The position numbers were made by a program, and so were the translations under genes. From NCBI GenBank assembly GCA_965221185.1, contig OZ244866.1, forward strand, positions 1,116,001 to 1,180,000: 64,000 bases of DNA, written 5' to 3'. The notes beneath the pieces are model-generated. The model saw only the letters and a program-made list of their open reading frames with translations. It was not told the DNA's origin and did not search any database. Shown piece after piece: positions 1 through 7,914 of the stretch. This stretch comes from Aldehydirespirator sp965221185. GTDB taxonomy: Bacteria > Actinomycetota > Acidimicrobiia > Acidimicrobiales > Aldehydirespiratoraceae. Each line of letters begins with the position of its first letter. Positions within the stretch are counted from its first letter, which is position 1.

Positions 1-778
1 GCCCTACGTCGCCGCCCGCAAGCTGGACTGGTTCGGCAACGTGCAGTTCCGCCAGGCCGTGGCCCACAGCGTCGACAAGGACGCCATCATCGAAGGCGTG
101 CAGCACGGTCTCGGCTATCCGCAGTGGTCCTCCATAAGCCCTGCGGCCGGCGATTTCCACAACCCGGATGTCAGGACCTACCCCTACGACCTGGACAAGG
201 CCAATGAGATCCTGGACAGCCTCGGCTGGACCGATACCGACGGCGACGGCATCCGCGAGGACTCCGGCGGCAATGCCATCGAGTTCAGCCTGGTGACCAA
301 CACCGGCAACAGCGTGCGACAGGAGGTCACTCGGATCATCCACCAGGGCATGGAGGCCATCGGGCTCAAGGTGGACTACCAGGCGATCGACTTCGGGGTG
401 CTTGTCGATCAGCTGACGAGCACCTACGACTGGGAGACCATGGTCATAGGCTTCACCGGCGGCTCGGACCCCTACAGCGGGATCGGCCTCTGGCACAGCA
501 CCGGGGATCTGCACCTGTGGCACCCCAACCAGCCCGAGCCGGCCACCGACTGGGAGGCCGAGATTGACGAGCTGTACGTCATGGGAAGCCAGGACCTCGA
601 TCCTGTTGCGCGGGTGGAGCACTATCGCAAGGCCCAGGAGATCGTGGCTGAGAACGTGCCCCTCATCTTCACGTCGCAGGGCGAGCGGCTCACTGCCACC
701 CGCAGCGTTCTTGGAAACTCGACTCCCACCCTGTACGCGCTCTGGGACATCCGCTACCTGTATCGAACCGACCAGTAG
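1..778 (+). CDS. ABC transporter substrate-binding protein, family 5 (C-terminal part)
   Basis: This is the C-terminal 258 or so residues of an extracytoplasmic solute-binding protein of the peptide/nickel (DppA/OppA, SBP_bac_5) class; the 5' end lies outside the window and the frame opens at base 2. The segment reading VQFRQAVAHSVDKDAIIEGV is the typical family motif. The stretch DTDGDGIRED is the acidic Ca-loop-like segment often seen in these proteins before the second lobe. The protein would deliver peptides or a related solute to a membrane permease. No permease or ATPase gene follows, so any partners lie upstream. The substrate cannot be told from the sequence. Confidence 0.88.
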   Translation, partial: PYVAARKLDWFGNVQFRQAVAHSVDKDAIIEGVQHGLGYPQWSSISPAAGDFHNPDVRTYPYDLDKANEILDSLGWTDTDGDGIREDSGGNAIEFSLVTNTGNSVRQEVTRIIHQGMEAIGLKVDYQAIDFGVLVDQLTSTYDWETMVIGFTGGSDPYSGIGLWHSTGDLHLWHPNQPEPATDWEAEIDELYVMGSQDLDPVARVEHYRKAQEIVAENVPLIFTSQGERLTATRSVLGNSTPTLYALWDIRYLYRTDQ

Positions 779-858
779 GCGACGGGGATCAGCCAGCCGG
801 AAGGGTCCGTCTGCCGTCGCTGCTGGCCGCTGAAGCCGCTGAGGCCTACGGCGGCGCC

Positions 859-864
859 TACAGT
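859..864 (+). promoter_or_regulatory. candidate leaderless -10 element TACAGT
   Basis: A TANNNT hexamer ends 7 nt before the ATG at 872, and there is no purine-rich ribosome binding site between them. This is the spacing expected for a transcript that starts at or next to the start codon. The same arrangement recurs before many genes of the window. Confidence 0.4.
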
Positions 865-871
865 TCAGCCC

Positions 872-2614
872 ATGTACGACCTGAAGATCAGCGGCGGGCT
901 GCTGGTGGACGGCACCGGCGACCCGCCCCGGCCCGCCGACGTGGCCGTGGCGGGCGACACCATCGTGGCCGTCGGTGCCGACCTGCCCAGCGACGCCGCC
1001 CACACCATCGACGCCTCCGGCCAGATCGTCACCCCCGGCTTCGTGGACGTCCACACCCACTACGACGGCCAGGCCACCTGGGACGATCTGCTGGAGCCGA
1101 GTTCGGGCCATGGCGTTACCACCGTCGTCATGGGCAACTGCGGAGTGGGATTCGCGCCGGTGCGCCCGGGCACCGAGGAATGGCTGATCCAGCTCATGGA
1201 GGGCGTGGAGGACATCCCCGGCGCCGCCCTGTCCGAGGGCATGGCCTGGGGCTGGGAGTCCTTCGGCGACTACCTCGACGCCCTCGACGACCGTCGCTGG
1301 GCCATCGACGTGGGCACCCAGGTTCCCCACGGCGCGGTGCGGGCCTACGTGATGGGCGAGCGCGGCGCCCGCAACGAGCCCGCCGGCCCCGACGAGATCG
1401 CTCGCATGGAACGCATCGTGGCCGACGCCGTGGCTGCGGGCGCTCTGGGCGTGTCGACATCGCGCACCCTCGCCCACCGGGCCATGGACGGCGAACCGGT
1501 GCCGGGAACGTTCGCAGCCGAAGACGAGCTGTTCGGGCTGGGGCGCGGCCTGCGAGACGGCGGGGGAGGTGTGTTCGAGCTGGCTCCCGTCGGATCGGCC
1601 GGTGAGGACATCGTCAAGCCCCGCTCCGAAGTCGAGTGGATGCGGCGCCTGTCGGCGGAGACGGGCCAGCCGGTGAGCTTCGCGCTGCTGCAGGTGCCCG
1701 CTGCGCCCGACCTGTGGCGCGAGCTGATGGATGTGTCCCTGCGAGCTGCAGAGGAGGGAGCCGAGTTGTATCCCCAGGTGGCGGGCCGCCCGTTCGGCCT
1801 GCTGGTGGGTTGGCAGACCAGCCATCCCTTCGTCCTGCGCCCCACCTACCGGTCGGTCGAGCACCTGCCTATCGACGAGCGCATCGAGCGCCTGCGCGAC
1901 CCGGCCGTGCGGGCCGCCATCTGTTCGGAGCCCGACGGCGAGCGCCGGGGCGGCATGCAGGAGGGCGTGGGCGCCCTCGTCGCCAAGATGCTCGACCAGC
2001 TCTACGTGCTGGGCTCCCCGCCCGACTACGAGCCGACGCCCGACCGCTCCATCTCGGCGGTCGCAGCCGCGGCTGGAGTCGATCCCGCCGAGGCCGCCTA
2101 CGACGCCTTCTGCGCCGAGGACGGCCGGGCCCTGCTGATGGTCCCACTCTTCAACTATGTGGATGGCAACCACGACGCGATCCGGGAGCAGTTGACCCAC
2201 TCCCGGGCGGTGATGGGGCTGTCCGACGGTGGAGCCCACTGTGGGCTGATCTGCGACGCGTCGATGCCCACCACCATGATCAGCCACTGGACCCGGGACC
2301 GCCACCGGGGCGAGCGACTGCCGCTGGAGTGGGTGGTGCGCAAGCAGACCCACGACACCGCCGCGCTGTTCGGCCTCAATGACCGCGGCGTGGTGGCGCC
2401 GGGCAAGCGGGCCGATCTCAACGTGATCGACCACGGCGCCATCAAGCTGCGCACGCCCCGCCTCGTCCACGACCTGCCTGCCGGGGGGCGGCGCCTTCTG
2501 CAGCACGCCGACGGCTACACCGCCACCGTCGTCGCCGGGGTGCAGACCCGCAACCGCGGCGCTGACACGGGCGCCCGGCCCGGCCGGGTGGTGCGGGGTC
2601 GCCGCGCCGCCTGA
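872..2614 (+). CDS. N-acyl-D-amino-acid deacylase-like amidohydrolase
   Basis: This 580-residue cytoplasmic enzyme belongs to the amidohydrolase superfamily (TIM-barrel metallohydrolase), D-aminoacylase branch. The N-terminal beta-sandwich is followed by the metal-binding HTHYD motif (about residues 61-65) and by GNCGVGFAP, whose Cys90 matches the metal-bridging Cys of D-aminoacylases. A C-terminal SDGGAHCG motif carries the late catalytic Asp, and FGLNDRGVVAPGKRADLNV is the typical closing strand. It probably removes acyl groups from N-acyl-D-amino acids or a related amide. The preceding gene encodes a peptide-type binding protein, so a link to peptide or D-amino-acid scavenging is possible but inferred. 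Confidence 0.85.
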   Translation: MYDLKISGGLLVDGTGDPPRPADVAVAGDTIVAVGADLPSDAAHTIDASGQIVTPGFVDVHTHYDGQATWDDLLEPSSGHGVTTVVMGNCGVGFAPVRPGTEEWLIQLMEGVEDIPGAALSEGMAWGWESFGDYLDALDDRRWAIDVGTQVPHGAVRAYVMGERGARNEPAGPDEIARMERIVADAVAAGALGVSTSRTLAHRAMDGEPVPGTFAAEDELFGLGRGLRDGGGGVFELAPVGSAGEDIVKPRSEVEWMRRLSAETGQPVSFALLQVPAAPDLWRELMDVSLRAAEEGAELYPQVAGRPFGLLVGWQTSHPFVLRPTYRSVEHLPIDERIERLRDPAVRAAICSEPDGERRGGMQEGVGALVAKMLDQLYVLGSPPDYEPTPDRSISAVAAAAGVDPAEAAYDAFCAEDGRALLMVPLFNYVDGNHDAIREQLTHSRAVMGLSDGGAHCGLICDASMPTTMISHWTRDRHRGERLPLEWVVRKQTHDTAALFGLNDRGVVAPGKRADLNVIDHGAIKLRTPRLVHDLPAGGRRLLQHADGYTATVVAGVQTRNRGADTGARPGRVVRGRRAA

Positions 2615-2737
2615 GCGGGTCACGACGGCCGGTTCGGGCCGCTCCAGCGAAATCGGTGCGACTATTGGGCCCATAGGGTCGAAGACCGCCATCAATTTCG
2701 ACCGGGGTCAATGACGGCCCGCGAAGGGAGAGCTGCC

Positions 2738-3646
2738 ATGGGCTGCTGCGACGGGCGAGTAGTGATCGTCACCGGAGCGGGGCGGGGTCTGGGACGGGCC
2801 CACGCCCTGACATTCGCGGCCGAGGGCGCCCATGTACTGGTCAACGACCTTGGTGCCGAAGGCGACGGCTCGCAGCCCGGCTCGGGCGACGCCGCAACCG
2901 CAGTGGTGGAGCAGATCGTCGCCGCGGGCGGCTCAGCCGCCGTCAACCATGCCGACGTGGCCGACTGGGAGCAGGCTGGAGCCATGGTGGCCCAGGCCAT
3001 CGACACCTGGGGCCGCCTGGACACGCTGGTGTGCAACGCCGGGTTCCTGCGCGACCGGATGCTGGTCAACATGACCGAGCAGGAGTGGGACGCGGTGGTG
3101 CGGGTGCATCTCAAGGGCCACTTCGCACCGGCCCGCCACGCGGTGGCCCATTGGCGGGAGCGCCAGAAGGCCTCCGGCGAGGCTCCGGACGCCAGGATCG
3201 TCAACACGTCATCGGGAGCGGGCCTGATGGGATCCATCGGCCAAGGCAACTACGTTGCGGCCAAGGCCGCCATCGCGTCGCTGACGATCCAGCAGGCCGC
3301 CGAGTGGGGCCGCTACGGGGTGCTCGCCAATGCCATCGCTCCCGACGCCCGCACCCGGATGACGGCGGTGATCCCCGGCTATCCCGAGCGGCCCGCTGAC
3401 GGCTGGGATTCCAAGGCTGCTGAGAACGTCTCCCCGCTCGTGGTTTGGCTCGGCAGCGCGGCGTGCGACGTCACCGGCAGGGTGTTCGAGTGCACCGCGG
3501 GCCAGCTCAACGTGTGCGACGGATGGCAGCACGGACCGGTCGTGTCGGTGGGGGAGCGGCTGATGACGGTGGCTGAGGCGGGCGACTTGGTGCGCCAGTC
3601 GATAGCGGCTGAGCAGCCTCCAGCACCGGTGTATGGCACCCGTTAA
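2738..3646 (+). CDS. short-chain dehydrogenase/reductase
   Basis: This SDR-family NAD(P)-dependent oxidoreductase has the Rossmann motif TGAGRGLG near the N terminus, NAG (in LVCNAGFLRDRM), a catalytic Ser in VNTSSGAG and the YVAAK catalytic pair. The NDLGAEGDG segment after strand 2 resembles the multifunctional beta-oxidation (HSD17B4-like) hydroxyacyl-CoA dehydrogenase branch, which suggests an acyl-CoA substrate. The ATG at 2738 is preferred over an in-frame ATG at 2711 because AAGGGAG lies 8 nt before it and the Rossmann strand starts a few residues later. An acyl-CoA synthetase follows after 210 bp. Confidence 0.85.
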   Translation: MGCCDGRVVIVTGAGRGLGRAHALTFAAEGAHVLVNDLGAEGDGSQPGSGDAATAVVEQIVAAGGSAAVNHADVADWEQAGAMVAQAIDTWGRLDTLVCNAGFLRDRMLVNMTEQEWDAVVRVHLKGHFAPARHAVAHWRERQKASGEAPDARIVNTSSGAGLMGSIGQGNYVAAKAAIASLTIQQAAEWGRYGVLANAIAPDARTRMTAVIPGYPERPADGWDSKAAENVSPLVVWLGSAACDVTGRVFECTAGQLNVCDGWQHGPVVSVGERLMTVAEAGDLVRQSIAAEQPPAPVYGTR

Positions 3647-3688
3647 GGAACACTCAAGACAGCCGTTCCGAAATATTCAGAAAAAATC

Positions 3689-3727
3689 GTGACAAGAATG
3701 TGACAAACCCGTGACGATGGTGTAACC
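3689..3727 (+). promoter_or_regulatory. three GTGAC iterons at 11-bp spacing with a possible promoter
   Basis: GTGAC occurs at 3689, 3700 and 3711, which is one helical turn apart each time, in a locally AT-rich stretch. TGTGAC at 3699-3704 and TAACCT at 3722-3727 are 17 bp apart and could be -35 and -10 elements. The layout fits an operator for a repeating DNA-binding protein; no regulator is identified. Confidence 0.3.
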
Positions 3728-3802
3728 TAACCGTTAGGAACCGGGTCTGAAGAATAGGATTCGCCAGAACCGGGTCCACAATCCCCCCCTCCAGGGACCG
3801 TG

Positions 3803-3835
3803 CGGAGCCCGCCAGCCTGAGGCTGGCGGGCTCCG
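3803..3835 (+). terminator. GC-rich perfect hairpin
   Basis: A 15-bp perfect stem (CGGAGCCCGCCAGCC and its complement) encloses a TGA triloop. There is no T-tract, as is common for high-GC terminators. It lies between the SDR gene and the acyl-CoA synthetase gene, just upstream of a TANNNT element. It could end transcription from upstream or insulate the next promoter. Confidence 0.55.
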
Positions 3836-3843
3836 GCGCGTTA

Positions 3844-3849
3844 TACGCT
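3844..3849 (+). promoter_or_regulatory. candidate leaderless -10 element TACGCT
   Basis: The TANNNT hexamer ends 7 nt before the ATG at 3857 and directly follows the strong hairpin at 3803-3835. There is no ribosome binding site in between. Confidence 0.35.
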
Positions 3850-3856
3850 CCGGACC

Positions 3857-5482
3857 ATGAGCGACCCGATCTACGACGTTCGAACCTTCTGGGAGCTTCT
3901 CGGGCAGAGGGCGGCCGCGACCGGCGACCGGATGATGCTGGTCGACGAGGCAGGCCGGTCTCTGACCTTCGCGGAGTTCAAGGACCGGGCTGAGAGAGTG
4001 GCTGCCGGCTTGCAGGCCATGGGCGTTGGACCCGGCACCCCGGTCACCTGGGTGCTGCCGACCCGCATCGAGACGGTGCTGTTGAGCTTCGCCCTCAGCC
4101 GGCTGGGAGCGGTCCAGAACCCCATCATCCACATCTACCGCCATCGCGAGGTCGGCTTCTGCATCCAGCAGACGAGAGCCGAGATGGTGGTGCATCCCGG
4201 AGTGTGGGGCGGGTTCGACTACGGGGCCATGGTCGATGAGGTCACCGCCGGGCTCGGCCACGAGCCGCGAGTGACGGTCGGCTACGACAACCTGCCCGAA
4301 GGCGACCCGGCCGCCCTTCCGCCGCCCCCCTCCGATGCGGACGCCGACGCGGTGCGGTGGCTGTACTACACGTCGGGGACCACCTCCGACCCCAAGGGCG
4401 TGAAGCACACGGACGCCTCGCTCATCGCCGGCGGCATCGGGCTGGCCCGGGCCCTGGATATGAGCGGCGACGATGTGGGCTCCATCGCCTTCCCCTACGC
4501 CCACATCGGCGGTCCCGATTACATGGTCACGATGCTCGCTGCCGGGTTCGGAGCGGTGCTCATCGAGCGCTTCGACCCGTCTGCGGCGGTGCTTGCCTAC
4601 TCCCGTCACGGCGTGACCATGGCCGGCGGGTCGACGGTCTTCTACCAAATGTTCCTCGAAGAGGACCGCAAGTCCCGCGAGACCGGCGGCCGCCCGGCCC
4701 TGCCGGCCCTGCGGGTTCTGTCGGGCGGCGGCGCCCCCAAGCCGCCAGAGATCTATTTCAGGGTGAAGGAGCAGATGGGCGTGCCCGTGGCCCACGGGTA
4801 CGGCATGACCGAGTGCCCGATGATCTCGCAGGGCTCGCCCCGCGACAGCGACGACCAACTCGCGCACACCGACGGGCGCCCGGTCCACGGCTGCGAGGTG
4901 TCGATCGTGGCGATGGCCGCCGACGGCGGGGAGGCGCCCGCCCCGGCCGGAGTGCAGGGCGAGGTGCGGGTGCGGGGGCCGATGCTGTTCGCGGGCTACA
5001 CCGACCCCGGCCTCGACGAGCACGCCTTCGATGCTCGGGGACGGTTCCGCACGGGCGACCTGGGAGTGCTGTGGGCTGACGGGCACCTGACCCTCACTGG
5101 GCGGGTGAAGGACATCATCATCCGCAAGGGCGAGAACATCTCCGCCAAGGAGATCGAGGATGTGCTCTATGCCCACCACAAGGTGGCGGCGGCGGCGGTC
5201 ATCGGCCTGTCCGACCGGAGACGGGGCGAGAGGGTCTGCGCGGTGGTCGAGACGGCGCCCGGCTCCGACGACCTGACCTTCGATGAGATGGTCGAGGCCT
5301 GCGTCGCGGCCGGTCTGGCCCGTCAGAAGGTTCCCGAGCAGCTAGAGATACATCCCGCCCCGCTGCCTCGCAATGCCACCCTCAAGATCCTCAAGCACAA
5401 GCTGCGAGAGGTCTACGAGGCCAGACGAGCGGCCTACTTGACCAGACGAGAGGTCTACGAAGCCCGACAAGAAGAGGATTGA
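3857..5482 (+). CDS. acyl-CoA synthetase (AMP-dependent ligase)
   Basis: This 541-residue adenylate-forming enzyme activates a carboxylic acid, probably a fatty or aromatic acid, to its CoA thioester through an acyl-AMP. Visible motifs are the P-loop YTSGTTSDPKG (residues 171-181), GYGMTE of motif A5, the RTGDLG aspartate, and GRVKDIIIRKGENIS at the hinge to the small C-terminal domain. PRNATLKILK carries the catalytic lysine. The last 26 residues contain a duplicated REVYEAR segment produced by a 42-bp in-frame tandem repeat (5405-5418 and 5447-5460), beyond the normal end of the family. The ArsC-like gene starts 10 nt downstream, so the two are probably cotranscribed. The exact acid is unknown. 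Confidence 0.87.
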   Translation: MSDPIYDVRTFWELLGQRAAATGDRMMLVDEAGRSLTFAEFKDRAERVAAGLQAMGVGPGTPVTWVLPTRIETVLLSFALSRLGAVQNPIIHIYRHREVGFCIQQTRAEMVVHPGVWGGFDYGAMVDEVTAGLGHEPRVTVGYDNLPEGDPAALPPPPSDADADAVRWLYYTSGTTSDPKGVKHTDASLIAGGIGLARALDMSGDDVGSIAFPYAHIGGPDYMVTMLAAGFGAVLIERFDPSAAVLAYSRHGVTMAGGSTVFYQMFLEEDRKSRETGGRPALPALRVLSGGGAPKPPEIYFRVKEQMGVPVAHGYGMTECPMISQGSPRDSDDQLAHTDGRPVHGCEVSIVAMAADGGEAPAPAGVQGEVRVRGPMLFAGYTDPGLDEHAFDARGRFRTGDLGVLWADGHLTLTGRVKDIIIRKGENISAKEIEDVLYAHHKVAAAAVIGLSDRRRGERVCAVVETAPGSDDLTFDEMVEACVAAGLARQKVPEQLEIHPAPLPRNATLKILKHKLREVYEARRAAYLTRREVYEARQEED

Positions 5483-5492
5483 GGTAAGGCCA

Positions 5493-5867
5493 ATGGCTGA
5501 CTTCACCATCTATCACAACAAGCATTGAAACTCCTCCAAGAATGCCGTGGCGGTCGCCACGGCCGCCGGAGTCGACTGCGATGTGGTGCTCTACATGTCC
5601 GAGCGCCCCGACCGCGACACGCTCGAGGGGATCGTCGAGCGGCTTGAGGATCCAGTGGAGAACCTGGTCCGCAAGGACTCGCAGTTCTCCAAGCTCGGGC
5701 TCGATCCCGACGACTATGTGGCTAATCCCGACGCGGTGGTGGAGGTGCTGCTGAAGTATCCGAGGCTCATGCAGCGCCCGGTGCTGGTTCGGGGCGGCCG
5801 GGCCATCATCGGGCGACCCCTCGGCGACGCCAAGGCCAAGGACCGCCTGGCCGCGTTCCTGGCCTGA
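5493..5867 (+). CDS. ArsC/Spx-like thioredoxin-fold protein, probable selenoprotein (in-frame UGA)
   Basis: If the in-frame UGA at 5526-5528 is read through, the gene encodes 124 residues with an arsenate reductase-like fold. The N terminus reads MADFTIYHNKH-U-NSSKNAV, and the UGA falls exactly where E. coli ArsC has its catalytic Cys12 (IYHNPACGTSRN). The rest also fits the family: LEGIVERLEDPVENLVRKDS, then LLKYPRLMQRPVLV and a late GRPL element. A two-tier hairpin with a GGUC loop follows the UGA. The start at 5493 has GAGGTAAGG upstream and lies 10 nt after the acyl-CoA synthetase stop. Arsenate is only one possible substrate; Spx/YffB-like or peroxide-linked roles are possible. If UGA is not recoded, only a fragment from the GTG at 5547 could be made. 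Confidence 0.78.
5526..5572 (+). promoter_or_regulatory. SECIS-like element following an in-frame UGA
   Basis: UGA occupies 5526-5528. ACTCC (5530-5534) pairs with GGAGT (5568-5572) as a lower stem. GCCGTGGC (5544-5551) pairs perfectly with GCCACGGC (5556-5563) around a four-base GGTC loop (5552-5555). Bacterial SECIS elements lie inside the coding region right after UGA, with the apical loop about 16-37 nt downstream and a G in its first positions; here the loop begins 24 nt after the UGA. GGUC is also the apical loop of the E. coli fdhF element. Confidence 0.72.
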
Positions 5868-5940
5868 TCCCGCCCGACGCCGGTGCGGTTCGCTACCGTG
5901 GGCGCCGAAAACTCCGTCAACCGACCCCAAGGGAGAGACG

Positions 5941-6135
5941 ATGCGCATCGTCGTGGACTTCGACCTGTGCGAGAGCAACGCCGTCTGCATGCAGATCGCG
6001 CCCGACATCTTCGAGGTGCGAGACGACGACTTCCTCTACATCCTCAACGAGACGCCCGGCGAGGCCGATCGGTCCCGGGTGGAGGAGTGCGTGCAGCGTT
6101 GCCCCAAGCAGGCCATCTCCATCGCGGAGGACTGA
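5941..6135 (+). CDS. ferredoxin, 3Fe-4S type
   Basis: This 64-residue electron carrier has a single cluster site. Cysteines occur as CESNAVC near residue 10 and CVQRCP near residue 53, which matches the small [3Fe-4S] ferredoxins that serve cytochromes P450 and related oxygenases; Asn stands in the position that is often His or Cys in the first motif. The ATG at 5941 has GGGAGAGACG directly upstream. A ferredoxin reductase gene begins 58 bp later, so the two probably form an electron-transfer pair. The terminal oxygenase they feed is not encoded nearby. Confidence 0.88.
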   Translation: MRIVVDFDLCESNAVCMQIAPDIFEVRDDDFLYILNETPGEADRSRVEECVQRCPKQAISIAED

Positions 6136-6193
6136 CGGGCCGGGGCGAGCCGACGCATAGGGCCGGCGAGCCGGCGCCCATGGTCAGGCGAAG

Positions 6194-7396
6194 ATGACTC
6201 CAGCCCTGCGCGCCGTCACCATCGTCGGGGCTTCGCTGGCCGGGCTGAACGCCGCCGAGGCCCTGCGCCGCGACGGCTTCGACGGGCCGGTCACCCTCAT
6301 AGGCGCCGAGAGCCGCCTGCCCTATGACCGCCCTCCGCTGTCCAAGCAGGTACTGGCCGGAGACTGGGAGCCCGAGCGGGCCGCGCTCACCGACTCCGAA
6401 GAGCTAGCGGAGGACGAGATCGAAGCCCGCCTGGGTCTGCGGGCTACCGCCCTCGACCTGCACGCTCGCGAGCTGACCCTCCACACCGGCGAGACCGTCG
6501 CGTTCGACGGGCTCGTGATCGCCACCGGGGCCCGCTGCCGCACGATGCCGGGAACCGAGGGGCTCGGCGGCGTCCACGTGCTGCGGTCGCTGGACGACTG
6601 CCTGGCCCTTCGGGCCGACCTCGAGGCGATGCCGCAGCGTGTGGTGGTGGTCGGCGCGGGCTTCATCGGGGCCGAGGTGGCCGCGACCGCCCGCGGCCGG
6701 GGCCTGGAGGTCACAGTGGTGGAGGCGCTGCCCACCCCGCTGAGCCGGGTGCTGGGCGACGAGATGGGCCGGGTGTGCGCCGAGGTCCACCGCGACCACG
6801 GCGTCGACCTGCGCACCTCCGTCGGCGTGGACCGCATCGAGGGCGACCGCCGCGTGGAGCGGGTGGTCCTGACGGACGGTTCGCTCATCGACGCCGACGT
6901 GGTGGTCGTAGGTATCGGCGTGGTCCCCAACACCGAATGGTTGGACGGCTCGGGGCTGCAAGTGGGCGACGGCGTGCTCTGCGACTCCTCGTGCCTGGCC
7001 GCCGAGCGGGTGACCGCCGCCGGCGACGTGGCCCGCTGGCCCAACCAGCTGTTCGGCGAGACGATGCGGGTGGAGCACTGGGACAACGCCGCCGCCCAGG
7101 GCGCCCACGCGGCCCGGCGCCTGCTCAACCCCGAGACGGGGCCGTTCACGCCGGTGCCGTGGTTCTGGAGCGACCAGTACGATCGCAAGATCCAGCTGGC
7201 CGGCCGGGTTCGGCCCGACGACGAGGTCCGGGTGGTGAACGGCTCGGTCGAGGAGCGGCGTTTCGCGGCGATCTACGGCCGGGCCGGGCGCATCATGGGC
7301 GTGCTCGGCTTCAACCGTCCCCGCCACGTGATGCGCTACCGGGCCCTGATCGAGCAGGGAGCCAGCTTCGACGAGGCTCTCGCCGCTGAGTTCTGA
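6194..7396 (+). CDS. FAD-dependent ferredoxin reductase
   Basis: This 400-residue pyridine nucleotide-disulfide oxidoreductase family member resembles rubredoxin, putidaredoxin and ferredoxin reductases. It has an FAD-binding motif IVGASLAGLNAAEAL at the N terminus, RPPLSKQ, an NAD(P)H-binding VVVVGAGFIGAEVA in the middle, a second FAD contact AAGDVARWPN, and EHWDNAAAQG followed by a reductase C-terminal domain. No redox-active CxxC is present, as expected for this branch. It should pass electrons from NAD(P)H to the ferredoxin encoded just upstream. Confidence 0.9.
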   Translation: MTPALRAVTIVGASLAGLNAAEALRRDGFDGPVTLIGAESRLPYDRPPLSKQVLAGDWEPERAALTDSEELAEDEIEARLGLRATALDLHARELTLHTGETVAFDGLVIATGARCRTMPGTEGLGGVHVLRSLDDCLALRADLEAMPQRVVVVGAGFIGAEVAATARGRGLEVTVVEALPTPLSRVLGDEMGRVCAEVHRDHGVDLRTSVGVDRIEGDRRVERVVLTDGSLIDADVVVVGIGVVPNTEWLDGSGLQVGDGVLCDSSCLAAERVTAAGDVARWPNQLFGETMRVEHWDNAAAQGAHAARRLLNPETGPFTPVPWFWSDQYDRKIQLAGRVRPDDEVRVVNGSVEERRFAAIYGRAGRIMGVLGFNRPRHVMRYRALIEQGASFDEALAAEF

Positions 7397-7403
7397 AAAC
7401 CAA

Positions 7404-7437
7404 CGACGGCGGGTAGCCTGTTCTGGTTCCGCCGTCG
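7404..7437. promoter_or_regulatory. inverted repeat enclosing a -10-like hexamer before rpsO
   Basis: CGACGGCGG (7404-7412) and CCGCCGTCG (7429-7437) form a perfect 9-bp inverted repeat around a 16-nt spacer that contains TAGCCT (7414-7419). It begins 8 bp after the stop of the reductase gene. It may be the terminator of that gene, or an operator or hairpin at the rpsO promoter. Confidence 0.35.
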
Positions 7438-7521
7438 GCGGGACGGTCGTGCGCAGCACGCAGGCTGCCGGTCTCGCACAGCGGGCCATGCAGCAGGGTC
7501 CGATACCCAACCGGAGAAGAC

Positions 7522-7803
7522 ATGCAAACCAGCCTTCCCCCCAAGGCCGAGACCATCGCCTCGATGGGTCAGGCTTTCGGGCTAGCCGACAATGACACCG
7601 GTTCTCCCGAAATCCAGATCGCATTGTTGTCCGCCCGCATCAACCACCTCACCGAGCATCTGAGGGTCCACAAGAAGGACCACCACAGCCGGAGGGGCCT
7701 GCTGATGCTGGTGGGCCAGCGCAGGAGGCTGCTCGACTACGTCCAGAAGAACGACGTCGAGCGCTACCGGGCAATCATCGCCCATCTCGGTCTGCGACGC
7801 TGA
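7522..7803 (+). CDS. rpsO: 30S ribosomal protein uS15
   Basis: The 93-residue protein has the full-length family pattern: FGLADNDTGSPEIQIALLSARI, LTEHLRVHKKDHHSRRGLL, LVGQRRRLLDYV and a basic C terminus. uS15 binds the central domain of 16S rRNA as an early assembly protein. The ATG has GGAGAAGAC upstream. pnp follows, the conserved rpsO-pnp order. In several bacteria S15 represses its own mRNA through a leader structure, and the 125-nt region upstream is long enough for this, but no specific motif was recognised. Confidence 0.97.
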   Translation: MQTSLPPKAETIASMGQAFGLADNDTGSPEIQIALLSARINHLTEHLRVHKKDHHSRRGLLMLVGQRRRLLDYVQKNDVERYRAIIAHLGLRR

Positions 7804-7914
7804 GCACGACGGGGCGGCCAGCGCGTCGCCCTCCGGCTGATTGCGCCCATCGCGGCGCCGATGAGCTGGCGACGAACCCAGTGACAATCAACAAGCGGTG
7901 CGACCGCTCCGGTG

